Assembly (NCBI RefSeq): GCF_041080675.1
Contig: NZ_CP163520.1
Span: forward strand, 186,001-250,000
DNA from: Streptomyces sp. cg36
Lineage (GTDB): Bacteria > Actinomycetota > Actinomycetes > Streptomycetales > Streptomycetaceae
Reading direction: 5' to 3'
Length of the DNA stretch: 64,000 bases
Both the position numbers and the translations under genes were made by a program. How positions within the stretch are numbered: position 1 is the stretch's first letter; each line of letters begins with the position of its first letter. The notes under the pieces are model-generated. The model searched no databases and was not told where the DNA came from. It was given only the letters and a program-made list of their open reading frames with translations. Positions 51,055-59,231 of this stretch are shown here, piece after piece.

Positions 51055-52176
51055 ATGAGGGGAACCACGAATCGGCGCGCCATCAGACGCGCATGGACCG
51101 TCTTACCTGCCGCGCTGGTGGCCTGTGCGGTCACGACGACGCTGCCGGGAGCCGCTTCGGCCGGGCCCATGACCATGGCGGGCGTCGCGAGCGCCGCCTC
51201 GGGGTCGGTCGAGCGGGTCAGCGTCGCCAGCGACGGCACCCAGGGCGACGGCGACTCCGCCGGTGCCACGATCACGAACGACGGCCGACGCGTCGCTTTC
51301 TCGTCGCTGGCGAAGAACCTCGCACCCGCCACTCCGGCCACGGGGGAAAGGGTGCTCGTCCGCGACCGGCCGACGACTCAGACCACACTGATGAGCACCA
51401 ACACCACGCCCATCCAGCGCCCGGTGATCAGCGGGGACGGCCAGTACGTCGCCATGTACGGGCTGTTGTTCCGGGACACCAAGGTCTTCCTGTCCCAGGT
51501 GAGCTCGGGTAGGACGATCGGCATCAACTGCCCGGGCCTCAGCTGCAGCCAGCCGTCGCTGAGCACGGACGGCCGCTACATCGCCCAGGCCGGCACCTTC
51601 AACCGACCGCCGTCCCGGCAGCGGATCGAAGTACAGGACTGGCAGGCCAACACCAGCAAGACCGTCGCCGACTTCGCCCACACCGCCGCGGCCCGGCCGT
51701 CCGTGAGCGGCGACGGCCGCTTCGTCGCCTACCAGGACGGCCAGGCGGCGGACGTCTTCGTGTGGGACAGGACCGACAACACTTCCACCGGCCCGATCGA
51801 GGGCCCGGCCAAGGCGGCGACGCTCGTCCAGCTCAGCAAGGACGGCAGCAAGGTCGTCTACCTCTCGGGCTCCGACACCTACGTTCACGACGAGCCCTCG
51901 GGCACCGACCAGCTGGTGCCGAACGTACAAGGTGTGGCCATCGACCCCACCGGCCGCTATCTGCTGTACGCACCGAACGACACCGGCGGACCGTCGCTCG
52001 TGCTCCGCGATCTGGTGACGGGCGCCGACGAGACCGTCTCGGACCAGCCGGCCTCGGCCGGAACCGACGCGGTCAGCACCGGTGGGCACGACGTCGTCTT
52101 CTCCTCCACGGCCGACGACCTCGTACCCGGGGACACCAACGGCAAGTCGGACGTCTTCGTCCGCCACTTCGACTGA
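51055..52176 (+). CDS. Secreted TolB-like beta-propeller protein
   Basis: This 373-residue protein has a signal peptide (cleavage near AASA|GPM). The rest consists of PD40/WD40-like repeats containing S-x-D-G-R-Y/F-V/I-A motifs (for example TNDGRRVAFSSLA, SGDGQYVAMYG, STDGRYIAQAG, SGDGRFVAYQD, DPTGRYLLYAP), giving a six- or seven-bladed propeller. TolB-like proteins bind proteins or peptides in the envelope. The C-terminus ends in DLVPGDTNGKSDVFVRHFD, a recurring closing strand. It stands alone with its own terminator. Function unknown. Confidence 0.85.
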   Translation: MRGTTNRRAIRRAWTVLPAALVACAVTTTLPGAASAGPMTMAGVASAASGSVERVSVASDGTQGDGDSAGATITNDGRRVAFSSLAKNLAPATPATGERVLVRDRPTTQTTLMSTNTTPIQRPVISGDGQYVAMYGLLFRDTKVFLSQVSSGRTIGINCPGLSCSQPSLSTDGRYIAQAGTFNRPPSRQRIEVQDWQANTSKTVADFAHTAAARPSVSGDGRFVAYQDGQAADVFVWDRTDNTSTGPIEGPAKAATLVQLSKDGSKVVYLSGSDTYVHDEPSGTDQLVPNVQGVAIDPTGRYLLYAPNDTGGPSLVLRDLVTGADETVSDQPASAGTDAVSTGGHDVVFSSTADDLVPGDTNGKSDVFVRHFD

Positions 52177-52250
52177 TCGCGCCGCAGCGGCGTCACTGCC
52201 CGCGCTGCCGGGGCATGTGACGGATCAGACCGGCGTACGGAAGGTTCGAA

Positions 52251-52280
52251 GGGTGGGTGCCCAAGCTCGGGCACCCACCC
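52251..52280 (+). terminator. Hairpin terminator
   Basis: GGGTGGGTGCCC (52251-52262) and GGGCACCCACCC (52269-52280) form a perfect 12-base stem with a 6-base loop, after the TolB-like gene and before the P-loop kinase gene. Confidence 0.75.
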
Positions 52281-52318
52281 GGCGCCGTCCTCGGACCCCG
52301 CCCCATTACGCTGCTCAC

Positions 52319-52939
52319 GTGAACGCGACAGATGGCGTACAGGCTCTTCCCGACTGGCGGGTCCTCCTCGTCGGGGGCGCCTCGGGGATGGGGAAGACCG
52401 GTGTCAGCCGGGAGCTGGCGCGGCGCTACGGCGTCCCCGTCGTGGAGGTCGACGACATCGTGGAAGCCCTCCTCGCCGTGACCCGGCCCGAACACCTGCC
52501 GGACGTCCACTACTGGCAGACCCACCCCCACGCCGCCGACCAGGCACCCGAGTGGGTCGTCGAGCGCCAGATCGCCATCGCCCGCGCGCTGGCGCCCGCG
52601 GTGGGGGCCGTCGTCGCCAACCACGTGTCCACCGCCACCCCGGTGATCCTGGAGGGCGACTACCTCCTGCCCTTGCCGGTGACGCCCGACGGTCTGGTCC
52701 GTGCGGTCTTCGTCCACGAGGACGACGAGGCACAGGTGACGGACAACTACCTGCGCCGCGAGCCGGAGGCCGGGCCACAGCGCCTGCGCGCACGCGGCAG
52801 TGTCCTGTACGGCCGATGGCTCGCCGGGCAGGCCCGGGCGGCCGGCGTCCCGGTCCTCGCTCCGCGTCCGTGGCCGAGCCTGGCCGACCGGGCCGCCGAG
52901 GCCGCGGCGGGCGCGGACCCTCATCTCCCCAGGGTGTGA
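52319..52939 (+). CDS. P-loop small-molecule kinase-like protein
   Basis: This 206-residue protein has Walker A LLVGGASGMGKTGVSRELARRYG (about 18-32) and an acidic VPVVEVDDIVEALLAVT segment, followed by ANHVSTATPVILEGDYLLP, features of the 2-phosphoglycerate kinase/AAA_33 group of P-loop kinases. The substrate is not known. GTG 52319 is only 39 bases after the terminator stem of the previous gene and lacks a strong ribosome-binding site; the message may be leaderless. Confidence 0.75.
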   Translation: MNATDGVQALPDWRVLLVGGASGMGKTGVSRELARRYGVPVVEVDDIVEALLAVTRPEHLPDVHYWQTHPHAADQAPEWVVERQIAIARALAPAVGAVVANHVSTATPVILEGDYLLPLPVTPDGLVRAVFVHEDDEAQVTDNYLRREPEAGPQRLRARGSVLYGRWLAGQARAAGVPVLAPRPWPSLADRAAEAAAGADPHLPRV

Positions 52940-52973
52940 CCGAGGCCCGCCCCGGCTCAGCCAGGACAGCCGG

Positions 52974-54032
52974 TCAGTCCATGGAGAAGCGCCTCGCCGC
53001 GGGCTGTGTGGGCAGGCCGGTGGGTCGGCCTCGGGATTCGTCGGAGTCGCTGTCGGATTCGAGCATCATCCGCCCGGGGGTGTGCTGCTCGGGCGGACGG
53101 GAGGGATCGTTGGCGGTCAGGCCCGGCGATTCGTCGCCCCTGACCCACTCCCCGCCGGAGTCCGAGTTCGATGCGTTGGCGGCCTCCTGCGCCATGCGTT
53201 CACGTTCGGACCTGGTGGGGCTCGGGTCGCCCGCGTAGGCGTCCTCGACCCGCTCGCCCGCCCTTGGCTTGCCCTTCTTCTCGTTGCTCCGCTTGATGAA
53301 GTCCTGGAGGAGGTTGGGGTTCTCCAGCAGCGGGAGTTCGAGGCCGGGGGCGCTCTTGCCGGTCGCGGCCTTGAAGGCGCCGCGGGCGAAGGAGACGCAG
53401 TTGTAGCGGAGGAGGCTGTACTTCTCCTTCTCGTGCTGATCCACGTACTCCTTGAACTTGAGGACCTGCTCCTGTGTCAGCTCCGTCTCGAACGCGGAGG
53501 TGGCCCCGTCGGGCAGGTCCCAGTTCCTCTTCACCACGCCGGGCACGGTGCTCAGCGCCTCACGGCGCCCGTCCAGGGGGCTGGACGGGAAGAAGCCGTA
53601 GGACTTGTACGAGGTGGAGCCGCCGGCCTTGGTGTAGAGCACGACCCAGGCGTGGCCGATGTCGTTGCCGTCCCAGTACTCGGCTTCGGTCATCTTGCGC
53701 TGCTTCTTGACCTGGATCTGGAGCCGGTAGCTGACGGCGTCCGACGGGCCGGCCTCCGCGGTGTCGGCCCCGGCGCGCTGGACGGTCGACGGGGAGAGCG
53801 CACCGGAGGGGGACGCGGAACGGCGGCCGGCGAGGGCCTTCGCCAGTGCGCCATTGCCGATGGTGTTCTGGAGTGCGTGCATCCCGGGCGCGGACGGACG
53901 GGTAACGGAGTGGGACAGGTCGTGGGCGGTCATGGCCAGGGCCGTTTCCGGCGCACGCGAGGATGAGGCGTCGCGCAGCACGGTGTGGTGCGTATGGGGT
54001 GTGCTGTCGGGTTTGCGTTCACGCTCGGGCAT
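52974..54032 (-). CDS. Candidate effector: LQxTIGN motif plus permuted papain-like thiol hydrolase domain
   Basis: This 352-residue protein carries MHALQNTIGNGALAKAL (51-67), a helix of the L-Q-x-x-I/V-G-N-x-A type common in actinobacterial proteins linked to extracellular contractile injection systems (DUF4157-associated), and VQR at 84-86. From about 100 to 250 lies a domain with GHAWVVLY (His127) and YNCVSFARGAF (Cys212), the His-then-Cys order of circularly permuted NlpC/P60 or LRAT-like thiol enzymes. The tail is disordered and acidic (SDSDSDE). AGGAG precedes ATG 54032. The toxin reading is inference; no injection-system genes are visible here. Confidence 0.65.
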   Translation of the reverse strand: MPERERKPDSTPHTHHTVLRDASSSRAPETALAMTAHDLSHSVTRPSAPGMHALQNTIGNGALAKALAGRRSASPSGALSPSTVQRAGADTAEAGPSDAVSYRLQIQVKKQRKMTEAEYWDGNDIGHAWVVLYTKAGGSTSYKSYGFFPSSPLDGRREALSTVPGVVKRNWDLPDGATSAFETELTQEQVLKFKEYVDQHEKEKYSLLRYNCVSFARGAFKAATGKSAPGLELPLLENPNLLQDFIKRSNEKKGKPRAGERVEDAYAGDPSPTRSERERMAQEAANASNSDSGGEWVRGDESPGLTANDPSRPPEQHTPGRMMLESDSDSDESRGRPTGLPTQPAARRFSMD

Positions 54033-54253
54033 GCCTGCTCCTGGTACTGAGGCCGTTGACGTCTGCCTGCAGCCAATCCACCTGGAAATCCGCTGCCCGT
54101 CGAGGGGCGCAAGGGCAGGACCAGGGGCAAATGTGACGGTAGCGGGCTCCGGCCCGCTCCTCCCGTGCAGGCCGGCCGCAGCTCTCGCAGCGGCCCCGAT
54201 GCGGTCGCCCCGCGCGCCGGAGCGGCGGGGCGACCGCTGCGGCGGAGGTTCCG

Positions 54254-55117
54254 TCAGGCGGCCGGGGTGACATCGGCGCGCCCTGTCAGCGTCCCGGTCG
54301 CGACCCAACAGGCGGGCAGGCGCGAGACCGTGCGTCCATGCCCGATACGGGGGTCGGCGCCGCTGTAGACCTCGGCGGCCCAGCCGTGGCCTGCCAGCCA
54401 CGGCCGCAGGTCGTCCCGGGCGGACAGCCAGCGGGCGCCCTGCGAGGCGAGCCGGTCCCGCGAGGGTCTGCCCTCCTCCCCCAGCATCGCCGTCTCCAGT
54501 TGTTCCAGCATGATCCGGCTGCCCGGCGCGGACAGTGCGGAGAGCTCGGCGAGCAGGGCATCGCCCACTTCGTCGGAGAGGTACATCAGCAGTCCCTCCA
54601 CCAGCCAGGCAGTCGGCCGGGCGGGGTCGAAGCCCGCCTCGCGCAGTGCGCGGGACCAGTCGGCGGTCAGGTCCCCGGCGACTCCACGGCGTTCGCAGGC
54701 GGGCGCCAGCCCCGAGTGGGCGATCAGCGCGTCCTTGAAGGCCGTCATGTCCGGCAGGTCGAGCTCGTACCACCGTGTTCCCGGCGGGCAGTCCAACCGG
54801 ACGGTCCGTCCGTCCACTCCGGCGGCCAGCGTGACGACTTGGCGGATGCCGGAACCCATCGCGCTTCGCAGCTCGTCGTCGAAGAACCGGGTGCGTACCG
54901 CGAAGTACGCGGGGTATTCACGCGTACTGCTGCTCGCCCGGGTGACCATTTGCGACACTTCGGTGAAGGACCGGTCTTCGGCGATGACTCTCAACACCAC
55001 GTCGGCAAAAGGGTCTTGGAACAGGGCGTCGGGTCTCTGGCTCTCCATCTGCCGCATCCAGGCAACGACCAGCGCGGTCTGTCCGACGCCTTCGGGGATC
55101 TTCAGATCGTCGATCAT
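54254..55117 (-). CDS. LCM-type SAM-dependent methyltransferase
   Basis: This 287-residue protein fits the leucine carboxyl methyltransferase (LCM/PPM1) family common in mycobacteria and streptomycetes: GVGQTALVVAWMRQMESQRPDALFQDPFA at the start, the SAM loop VVTLAAGVDGRTVRLDCPPGTRWYELDLPDM, and PTAWLVEGLLMYLSDEV. Members methylate carboxyl or other groups of secondary metabolites or polysaccharides. AGGAGAA precedes ATG 55117. It is not linked to a pathway here. Confidence 0.9.
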   Translation of the reverse strand: MIDDLKIPEGVGQTALVVAWMRQMESQRPDALFQDPFADVVLRVIAEDRSFTEVSQMVTRASSSTREYPAYFAVRTRFFDDELRSAMGSGIRQVVTLAAGVDGRTVRLDCPPGTRWYELDLPDMTAFKDALIAHSGLAPACERRGVAGDLTADWSRALREAGFDPARPTAWLVEGLLMYLSDEVGDALLAELSALSAPGSRIMLEQLETAMLGEEGRPSRDRLASQGARWLSARDDLRPWLAGHGWAAEVYSGADPRIGHGRTVSRLPACWVATGTLTGRADVTPAA

Positions 55118-55599
55118 CGAAATTCTCCTGAGTGAGGGGGATGGGGACAGTGGGTGGAATTCCTACTTCCGTCCCGGGGCCGCGACGAATTCCCGGCGCA
55201 CAAGTGCCCCGGGCGCGCTCATCAGTCGCAACCTCCGCAAGGAGCGAGGAACTCACAGGCCGACGCGATTATCAGGGGTTGACGCCCACGTGATCGCGAA
55301 CTCCCCCGGTAATCGCGGACTTTCTGTCACGTCGGACGTCGAACCGGCCCGCCCAAAACGCGCGACACGACCACATCACCCCACACTGTCCGCCTGCCAC
55401 CACCGCGCCACGACGTGAACGCATACGTATGACGTACAGCCAATTGCCCCTTTCCGGACCTCAGCGCGTTTCTTGGCCCGGTCCGACCGGAGCATTCCGC
55501 TCCGTGCCCCCGCCGCGGGCCGAACCGGGGGATATCCCCACCCGGTTTGGACAGGTCAGCCGGATGGGCTCAACCCGCCCGCTCAACCAGCCTTGTCCC
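55118..55599. other. Divergent intergenic region
   Basis: This 482-base gap between the LCM methyltransferase and the secreted peptidase holds no gene. It contains a perfect palindrome CATACGTATG at 55422-55431 and another copy of TTGGACAG (55547-55554) near the peptidase start, the same octamer repeated before the secreted protein at 3682. Promoters for both directions should lie here. Confidence 0.45.
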
Positions 55600-57120
55600 A
55601 TGACGACATACCGCACCCGAGGCATCGCCCTCGCCCTCTCCCTCGCCGCCGCGTCCACGGCGTTGACCGCCACGGCCAGTGCTCTCCCGTCGGCCGGAGC
55701 ACGGCCCGCCGGGGCGGCGGCTGTGCCCACTCTCGACTGGAAGCCCTGCACCACCGAGGGGGCCGCCGAGGGGCAGGAGTGCGCCTCCCTTCCCGTACCG
55801 CTGGACTACGCCCGGCCGAACGGCCCGAGCATCACGGTCGGCGTTTCCCGGCTGCGCAGCGACCACCCGGACCGGCGGCGCGGCACGCTCGTGGTGATTC
55901 CCGGCGGTCCGGGCGGCTCCGGGATCCAGCAGCTGGGGGCGGCGGGGCCGGTGCTGCACCAGCAGTTGGGCGGCACGTATGACCTGATCAGCCTCGACCC
56001 GCGCGGCGTGGGTGCCAGCACCACGGCGAGCTGCGGGCTGTCCCGGGACGACCGCATGATGGTCAACCTCCGCTCGTGGCCCGGCCCCGGCGGTGACATC
56101 AGCGAGAACACCACCACGTCCCGGCGCGTCGCCGAGGCGTGCGAGCGCAACGGCGGCCCGGTGCTGCGCAGCTTCACCAGCGCCAACGAGGCCCGTGACA
56201 TCGACCGCTTCCGCCAGGCGCTCGGCGAGCGCAGACTCTCCGCGTACAGCGTCTCGTACGGGACCTACGTCGCCGCGGTGTACGCGCAGCTGTTCCCGCA
56301 GCACACCGACCGCTGGGTGCTCGACAGCAGCGGCGACCCCGACCCCAGCCGCGTCGAGCGCGGCTGGCTGGCCAACATGGCACCGGCGGCCGACATCCGT
56401 TTCCCGGACTTCGCCGCCTGGGCCTCGGACCCGGCCCGGCAGGCCGAGGGGCTGCGGCTGGCCCGGCGCGCCTCCGACGTGCGACCGCTGGTCCTCGCGC
56501 TGGCGGCGGAGCTGGACGCGAAGCCGAAGAAGACGACCACCGACCGTGTCCCGCTCACCGGCAACCAGCTGCGCCAGGCACTGCAGATGGCCCTCTACTC
56601 GGACGCCTCGTTCCCGATGCTGGCGCGGCTCGTCCAGCAAGCGCGGGACCCGCGGGCGACCCCCGTCCTGCCTCCGCCGCTCGCCGCGCCGATGAGCGAC
56701 GAGGACGCCGCCGCCACCGTCGCGGTCATCTGCAACGACGTGGCCTGGCCCAAGTCCGTCGACGGGTACCGGCGGGCCGTCGCGGCGGACCGGGTGGCGC
56801 ACCCGCTCACGGCGGGCGGCCCCGTCAGCATCGTGCCCTGCGCCTTCTTCAAGGACCGGCCCGCCGAGAAGCCGGTGCGGATCACCGGCCGGGGCCCCTC
56901 CAACATCTTGATGATCCAGGGGCTCCGGGACCCTTCGACGCCGTACTTCGGCGCGCTGAAGATGCGTGCCGCACTCGGCGACCGGGCCCGGCTGGTCACC
57001 GTCAACCGCGGCGGCCACGGAATGTACCTGGACAACGGGAACGCGTGCGGCGACCGTGCGGTCACCACGTTCCTCGCCACCGGTGAGCGTCCGGCGCGGG
57101 ACGCGTACTGCGCGAGCTGA
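55600..57120 (+). CDS. Secreted alpha/beta-hydrolase, tripeptidyl-aminopeptidase-like
   Basis: This 506-residue protein has a signal peptide (MTTYRTRGIALALSLAAAS..., cleavage ASA|LPS) and the layout of streptomycete S33-type tripeptidyl aminopeptidases: WKPCTTEGAAEGQECASLPVPLDYARP, oxyanion VVIPGGPGGSG, nucleophile elbow SVSYGTYVA (Ser), IQGLRDPSTP with the acid and RGGHGMYLDNGNACG with the His. It trims peptides from protein N-termini outside the cell. The start may be ATG 55564, which has AGGT eight bases upstream; 55600 gives the cleaner signal peptide. It has its own terminator. Confidence 0.88.
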   Translation: MTTYRTRGIALALSLAAASTALTATASALPSAGARPAGAAAVPTLDWKPCTTEGAAEGQECASLPVPLDYARPNGPSITVGVSRLRSDHPDRRRGTLVVIPGGPGGSGIQQLGAAGPVLHQQLGGTYDLISLDPRGVGASTTASCGLSRDDRMMVNLRSWPGPGGDISENTTTSRRVAEACERNGGPVLRSFTSANEARDIDRFRQALGERRLSAYSVSYGTYVAAVYAQLFPQHTDRWVLDSSGDPDPSRVERGWLANMAPAADIRFPDFAAWASDPARQAEGLRLARRASDVRPLVLALAAELDAKPKKTTTDRVPLTGNQLRQALQMALYSDASFPMLARLVQQARDPRATPVLPPPLAAPMSDEDAAATVAVICNDVAWPKSVDGYRRAVAADRVAHPLTAGGPVSIVPCAFFKDRPAEKPVRITGRGPSNILMIQGLRDPSTPYFGALKMRAALGDRARLVTVNRGGHGMYLDNGNACGDRAVTTFLATGERPARDAYCAS

Positions 57121-57198
57121 GACCTCGGCCCCCATCTGGCCGCGACGCATTGGGCGTTGACCGCAGGAACCCACCCCGGTCCGCCGCCATGCCGCAAA

Positions 57199-57229
57199 GA
57201 GGGGCGGCCCACTCGCCGGGCCGCCCCTC
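57199..57229 (+). terminator. Hairpin terminator
   Basis: GAGGGGCGGCCC (57199-57210) pairs perfectly with GGGCCGCCCCTC (57218-57229), a 12-base stem with a 7-base loop after the peptidase gene. Confidence 0.8.
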
Positions 57230-57292
57230 CGTCGTGCCCGCTCGCGGATATTCGGTGTTCCGAACGCCCGGTCAGGGCGCAGCATGGAGCGC

Positions 57293-57865
57293 ATGACTCT
57301 GCCCACTCCCGTCCTGCACACCGCTCGCCTGCGACTGCGGCCCTTCACCGACGCCGACGCGGACTCCCTCTTCGCGCTGCACAGCAGCAGCCACGCGATG
57401 CGGTACTGGGACTCCGCACCGTGGCGGGAACGGGCTCGCAGCGAGCGATTCCTCACGATGTGCGCGAAGCTGGCGGAGGACGGCACGGGGGCGCGGGTGG
57501 CCATCGACCGTGCTTCCGACGGGGCGTTCGTGGGCTGGTGCAGTCTGACCGGGTGGAACCCGGACTACCGCAGCGCGTCGTTGGGCTACATCCTCAACGA
57601 CACGATGTGGGGCCACGGCTATGCGACGGAAGCCGTCCACGCGGTGCTGGCGTGGGGATTCGACACGCTGGACCTCAACCGGGTGCAGGCGGAGGTCGAT
57701 ACGCGCAACACGGCGTCCGGCCGGGTGCTGGAGAAGATCGGATTCGTGCGCGAGGGGACCTTGCGGGAAGAGTGCGTGGTGAACGGCGAGGTGTCCGACA
57801 CATGGGTGTTCGGGCTGCTGCGGCGGGAGATGAGGCCGTCGACCACAGCGGCCTGTGTCCACTGA
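57293..57865 (+). CDS. GNAT-family N-acetyltransferase (RimJ/RimL-like)
   Basis: This 190-residue protein is a RimJ/RimL-type GNAT: TARLRLRPFTDADADSLFALHS at the start, the acetyl-CoA segment YILNDTMWGHGYATEAVHAVLAWGF, and DTRNTASGRVLEKIGFVREG. It could acetylate ribosomal protein N-termini or aminoglycoside-like amines. ATG 57293 follows GGAG; ATG 57284 is possible. The convergent citrate-synthase-like gene ends 40 bases later. Confidence 0.88.
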   Translation: MTLPTPVLHTARLRLRPFTDADADSLFALHSSSHAMRYWDSAPWRERARSERFLTMCAKLAEDGTGARVAIDRASDGAFVGWCSLTGWNPDYRSASLGYILNDTMWGHGYATEAVHAVLAWGFDTLDLNRVQAEVDTRNTASGRVLEKIGFVREGTLREECVVNGEVSDTWVFGLLRREMRPSTTAACVH

Positions 57866-57905
57866 AGCGCGGCATCGAGCCCGGCGCGCGCCGGCTCCCC
57901 GCCCC

Positions 57906-59129
57906 TCACGGCAGCGGCTGTGGCGGGCGGGGACCCGTGTAGTGGGCGCTGGGGCGCATCCGCAGGGGCTGCTCCTCGTACTCCTCCAGGGCGTGGGCGA
58001 TCCAGCCCGCGGTGCGGGCCACCGCGAACACCGTCTCGCCCGCCTCGGCGGGCATTCCGCACGCCACGCTGAACACGGCGAGCGCGAGATCGACGTTGGC
58101 GTGCAGCTCGGTGTGCCGGGCCGTCGTGGTGACCACGTCCCGGGCGGCGGCGAGTGCTTCCTCGGCCTGCGGGAGGTGCGCGAGCAGGTCGAACAGGGCG
58201 CGGGCCCGCGGGTCCTCGCCCTGGTAGAGGCGGTGGCCCAGGCCGGGTACCCGGCGGCCGGAGCGCAGATGCGCGGCGACCACGGGGGCCGCGCTGCCGC
58301 GTTCCAGGACCTCGGCGAGCATCTGGTGGGCGAGCCCGCTGGCCGCGCCGTGCAGGGGTCCGTCGACCGCGCCGAGCCCCGCCGAGACGACTGCGTACGG
58401 ATGGGCGCGCGCCGAGGCCGCGACGCGGGCCGCGAGGGTGGACGCGGCCAGATCATGGTCGATCAACAGGGCAAGCGCCGTGTCCAGTAGGTTGATTGAC
58501 GCCTCGTCGGGGAGGTGCGGCGTGAGGCGGTGCCACAGCTGCCAGGCGAGCCGCTCGGCGCCGCGATGTCGTCTGCCCGCCCAGGGCAGCGCCCCGACCA
58601 GGGTCGGGATCAGCATCCGGGCGCAGCCGAGCACGGCGGCGGGCTCCAGGTCGAAGCGGAGCGGGTCGGCGGCCGAGACGGCGACCGCGGCGACCCGCAG
58701 CCGGTCCATGGTGCCGCTGTGGGCGGGGAGCGCGTTGACCGCGAGCCGTGCCGCGTCGAGGAACTGCTGGGGCGCGGTGAACCGGGCGCCGCGCGGCAGG
58801 GTGCCGGTCCACAGCCATTCCGCGACCTCTTCGAAGCCGTGGGCCCCGGCGAGTTGGACCGCGTCGACCCCGCGGAAGTAGTAGCGGTCGTTGTCGATGA
58901 AGGTCAGTCGCGTACGGAAGGCGAGTTCGCCGGGACGTACGGCGGGTTCGCGGCGGGCGCTGCGCCGGGCCAGCGCGTCGACCTCCTTGGCGTCGAAGGT
59001 CGATCCCCGTCCGCCGGGTGCCCGCTCGCTGCTCAGCTGGCCGCGGCTGACATAGGCGTAGACCGTCTCGGGCTTCACGCCGAGCCGCTCGGCCGCCTCG
59101 CGGGTGGTGAGTCGCGACTGATCCGTCAT
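57906..59129 (-). CDS. Citrate synthase-like protein fused to a DNA-binding HTH
   Basis: This 407-residue protein starts with an excisionase/MerR-type HTH (RLTTREAAERLGVKPETVYAYVSRGQL, about 6-32). A citrate synthase domain follows with SAGLGAVDGPLHGAAS, GLGHRLYQGEDPRARAL and ELHANVDLAL, covering the catalytic His-His-Asp set. Streptomycetes carry such a paralogue next to a true citrate synthase. The HTH suggests that it, or its complex, binds DNA: three TCAAYRTTGA-like sites stand in the shared promoter at 59153-59217. Whether it is an enzyme, a regulator sensing oxaloacetate/acyl-CoA, or both is open. The start at 59129 excludes the upstream extension. Confidence 0.88.
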   Translation of the reverse strand: MTDQSRLTTREAAERLGVKPETVYAYVSRGQLSSERAPGGRGSTFDAKEVDALARRSARREPAVRPGELAFRTRLTFIDNDRYYFRGVDAVQLAGAHGFEEVAEWLWTGTLPRGARFTAPQQFLDAARLAVNALPAHSGTMDRLRVAAVAVSAADPLRFDLEPAAVLGCARMLIPTLVGALPWAGRRHRGAERLAWQLWHRLTPHLPDEASINLLDTALALLIDHDLAASTLAARVAASARAHPYAVVSAGLGAVDGPLHGAASGLAHQMLAEVLERGSAAPVVAAHLRSGRRVPGLGHRLYQGEDPRARALFDLLAHLPQAEEALAAARDVVTTTARHTELHANVDLALAVFSVACGMPAEAGETVFAVARTAGWIAHALEEYEEQPLRMRPSAHYTGPRPPQPLP

Positions 59130-59152
59130 GGGGTCACCGTATCCAAGATCGA

Positions 59153-59217
59153 TCAATGTTGATTGAATCAATATTGACAGGTTTCTCGTCAATCATAGAC
59201 AGTCGAGTCAACATTGA
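59153..59217. promoter_or_regulatory. Three TCAAYRTTGA-type operators between two citrate synthase genes
   Basis: TCAATGTTGA (59153-59162), TCAATATTGA (59168-59177, a perfect palindrome) and TCAACATTGA (59208-59217) lie in the 102-base divergent promoter. The first and third are reverse complements of each other. Spacing is 15 and 40 bases. They are probable binding sites of the HTH-bearing citrate synthase-like protein or another regulator, controlling both genes. Confidence 0.75.
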
Positions 59218-59231
59218 GGGAGGAAGAGACC

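Noticed and set aside
55422..55431. CATACGTATG palindrome as an operator
   Set aside because: A 10-base palindrome in a 480-base spacer without a regulator beside it is weak; recorded inside the gap entry only.
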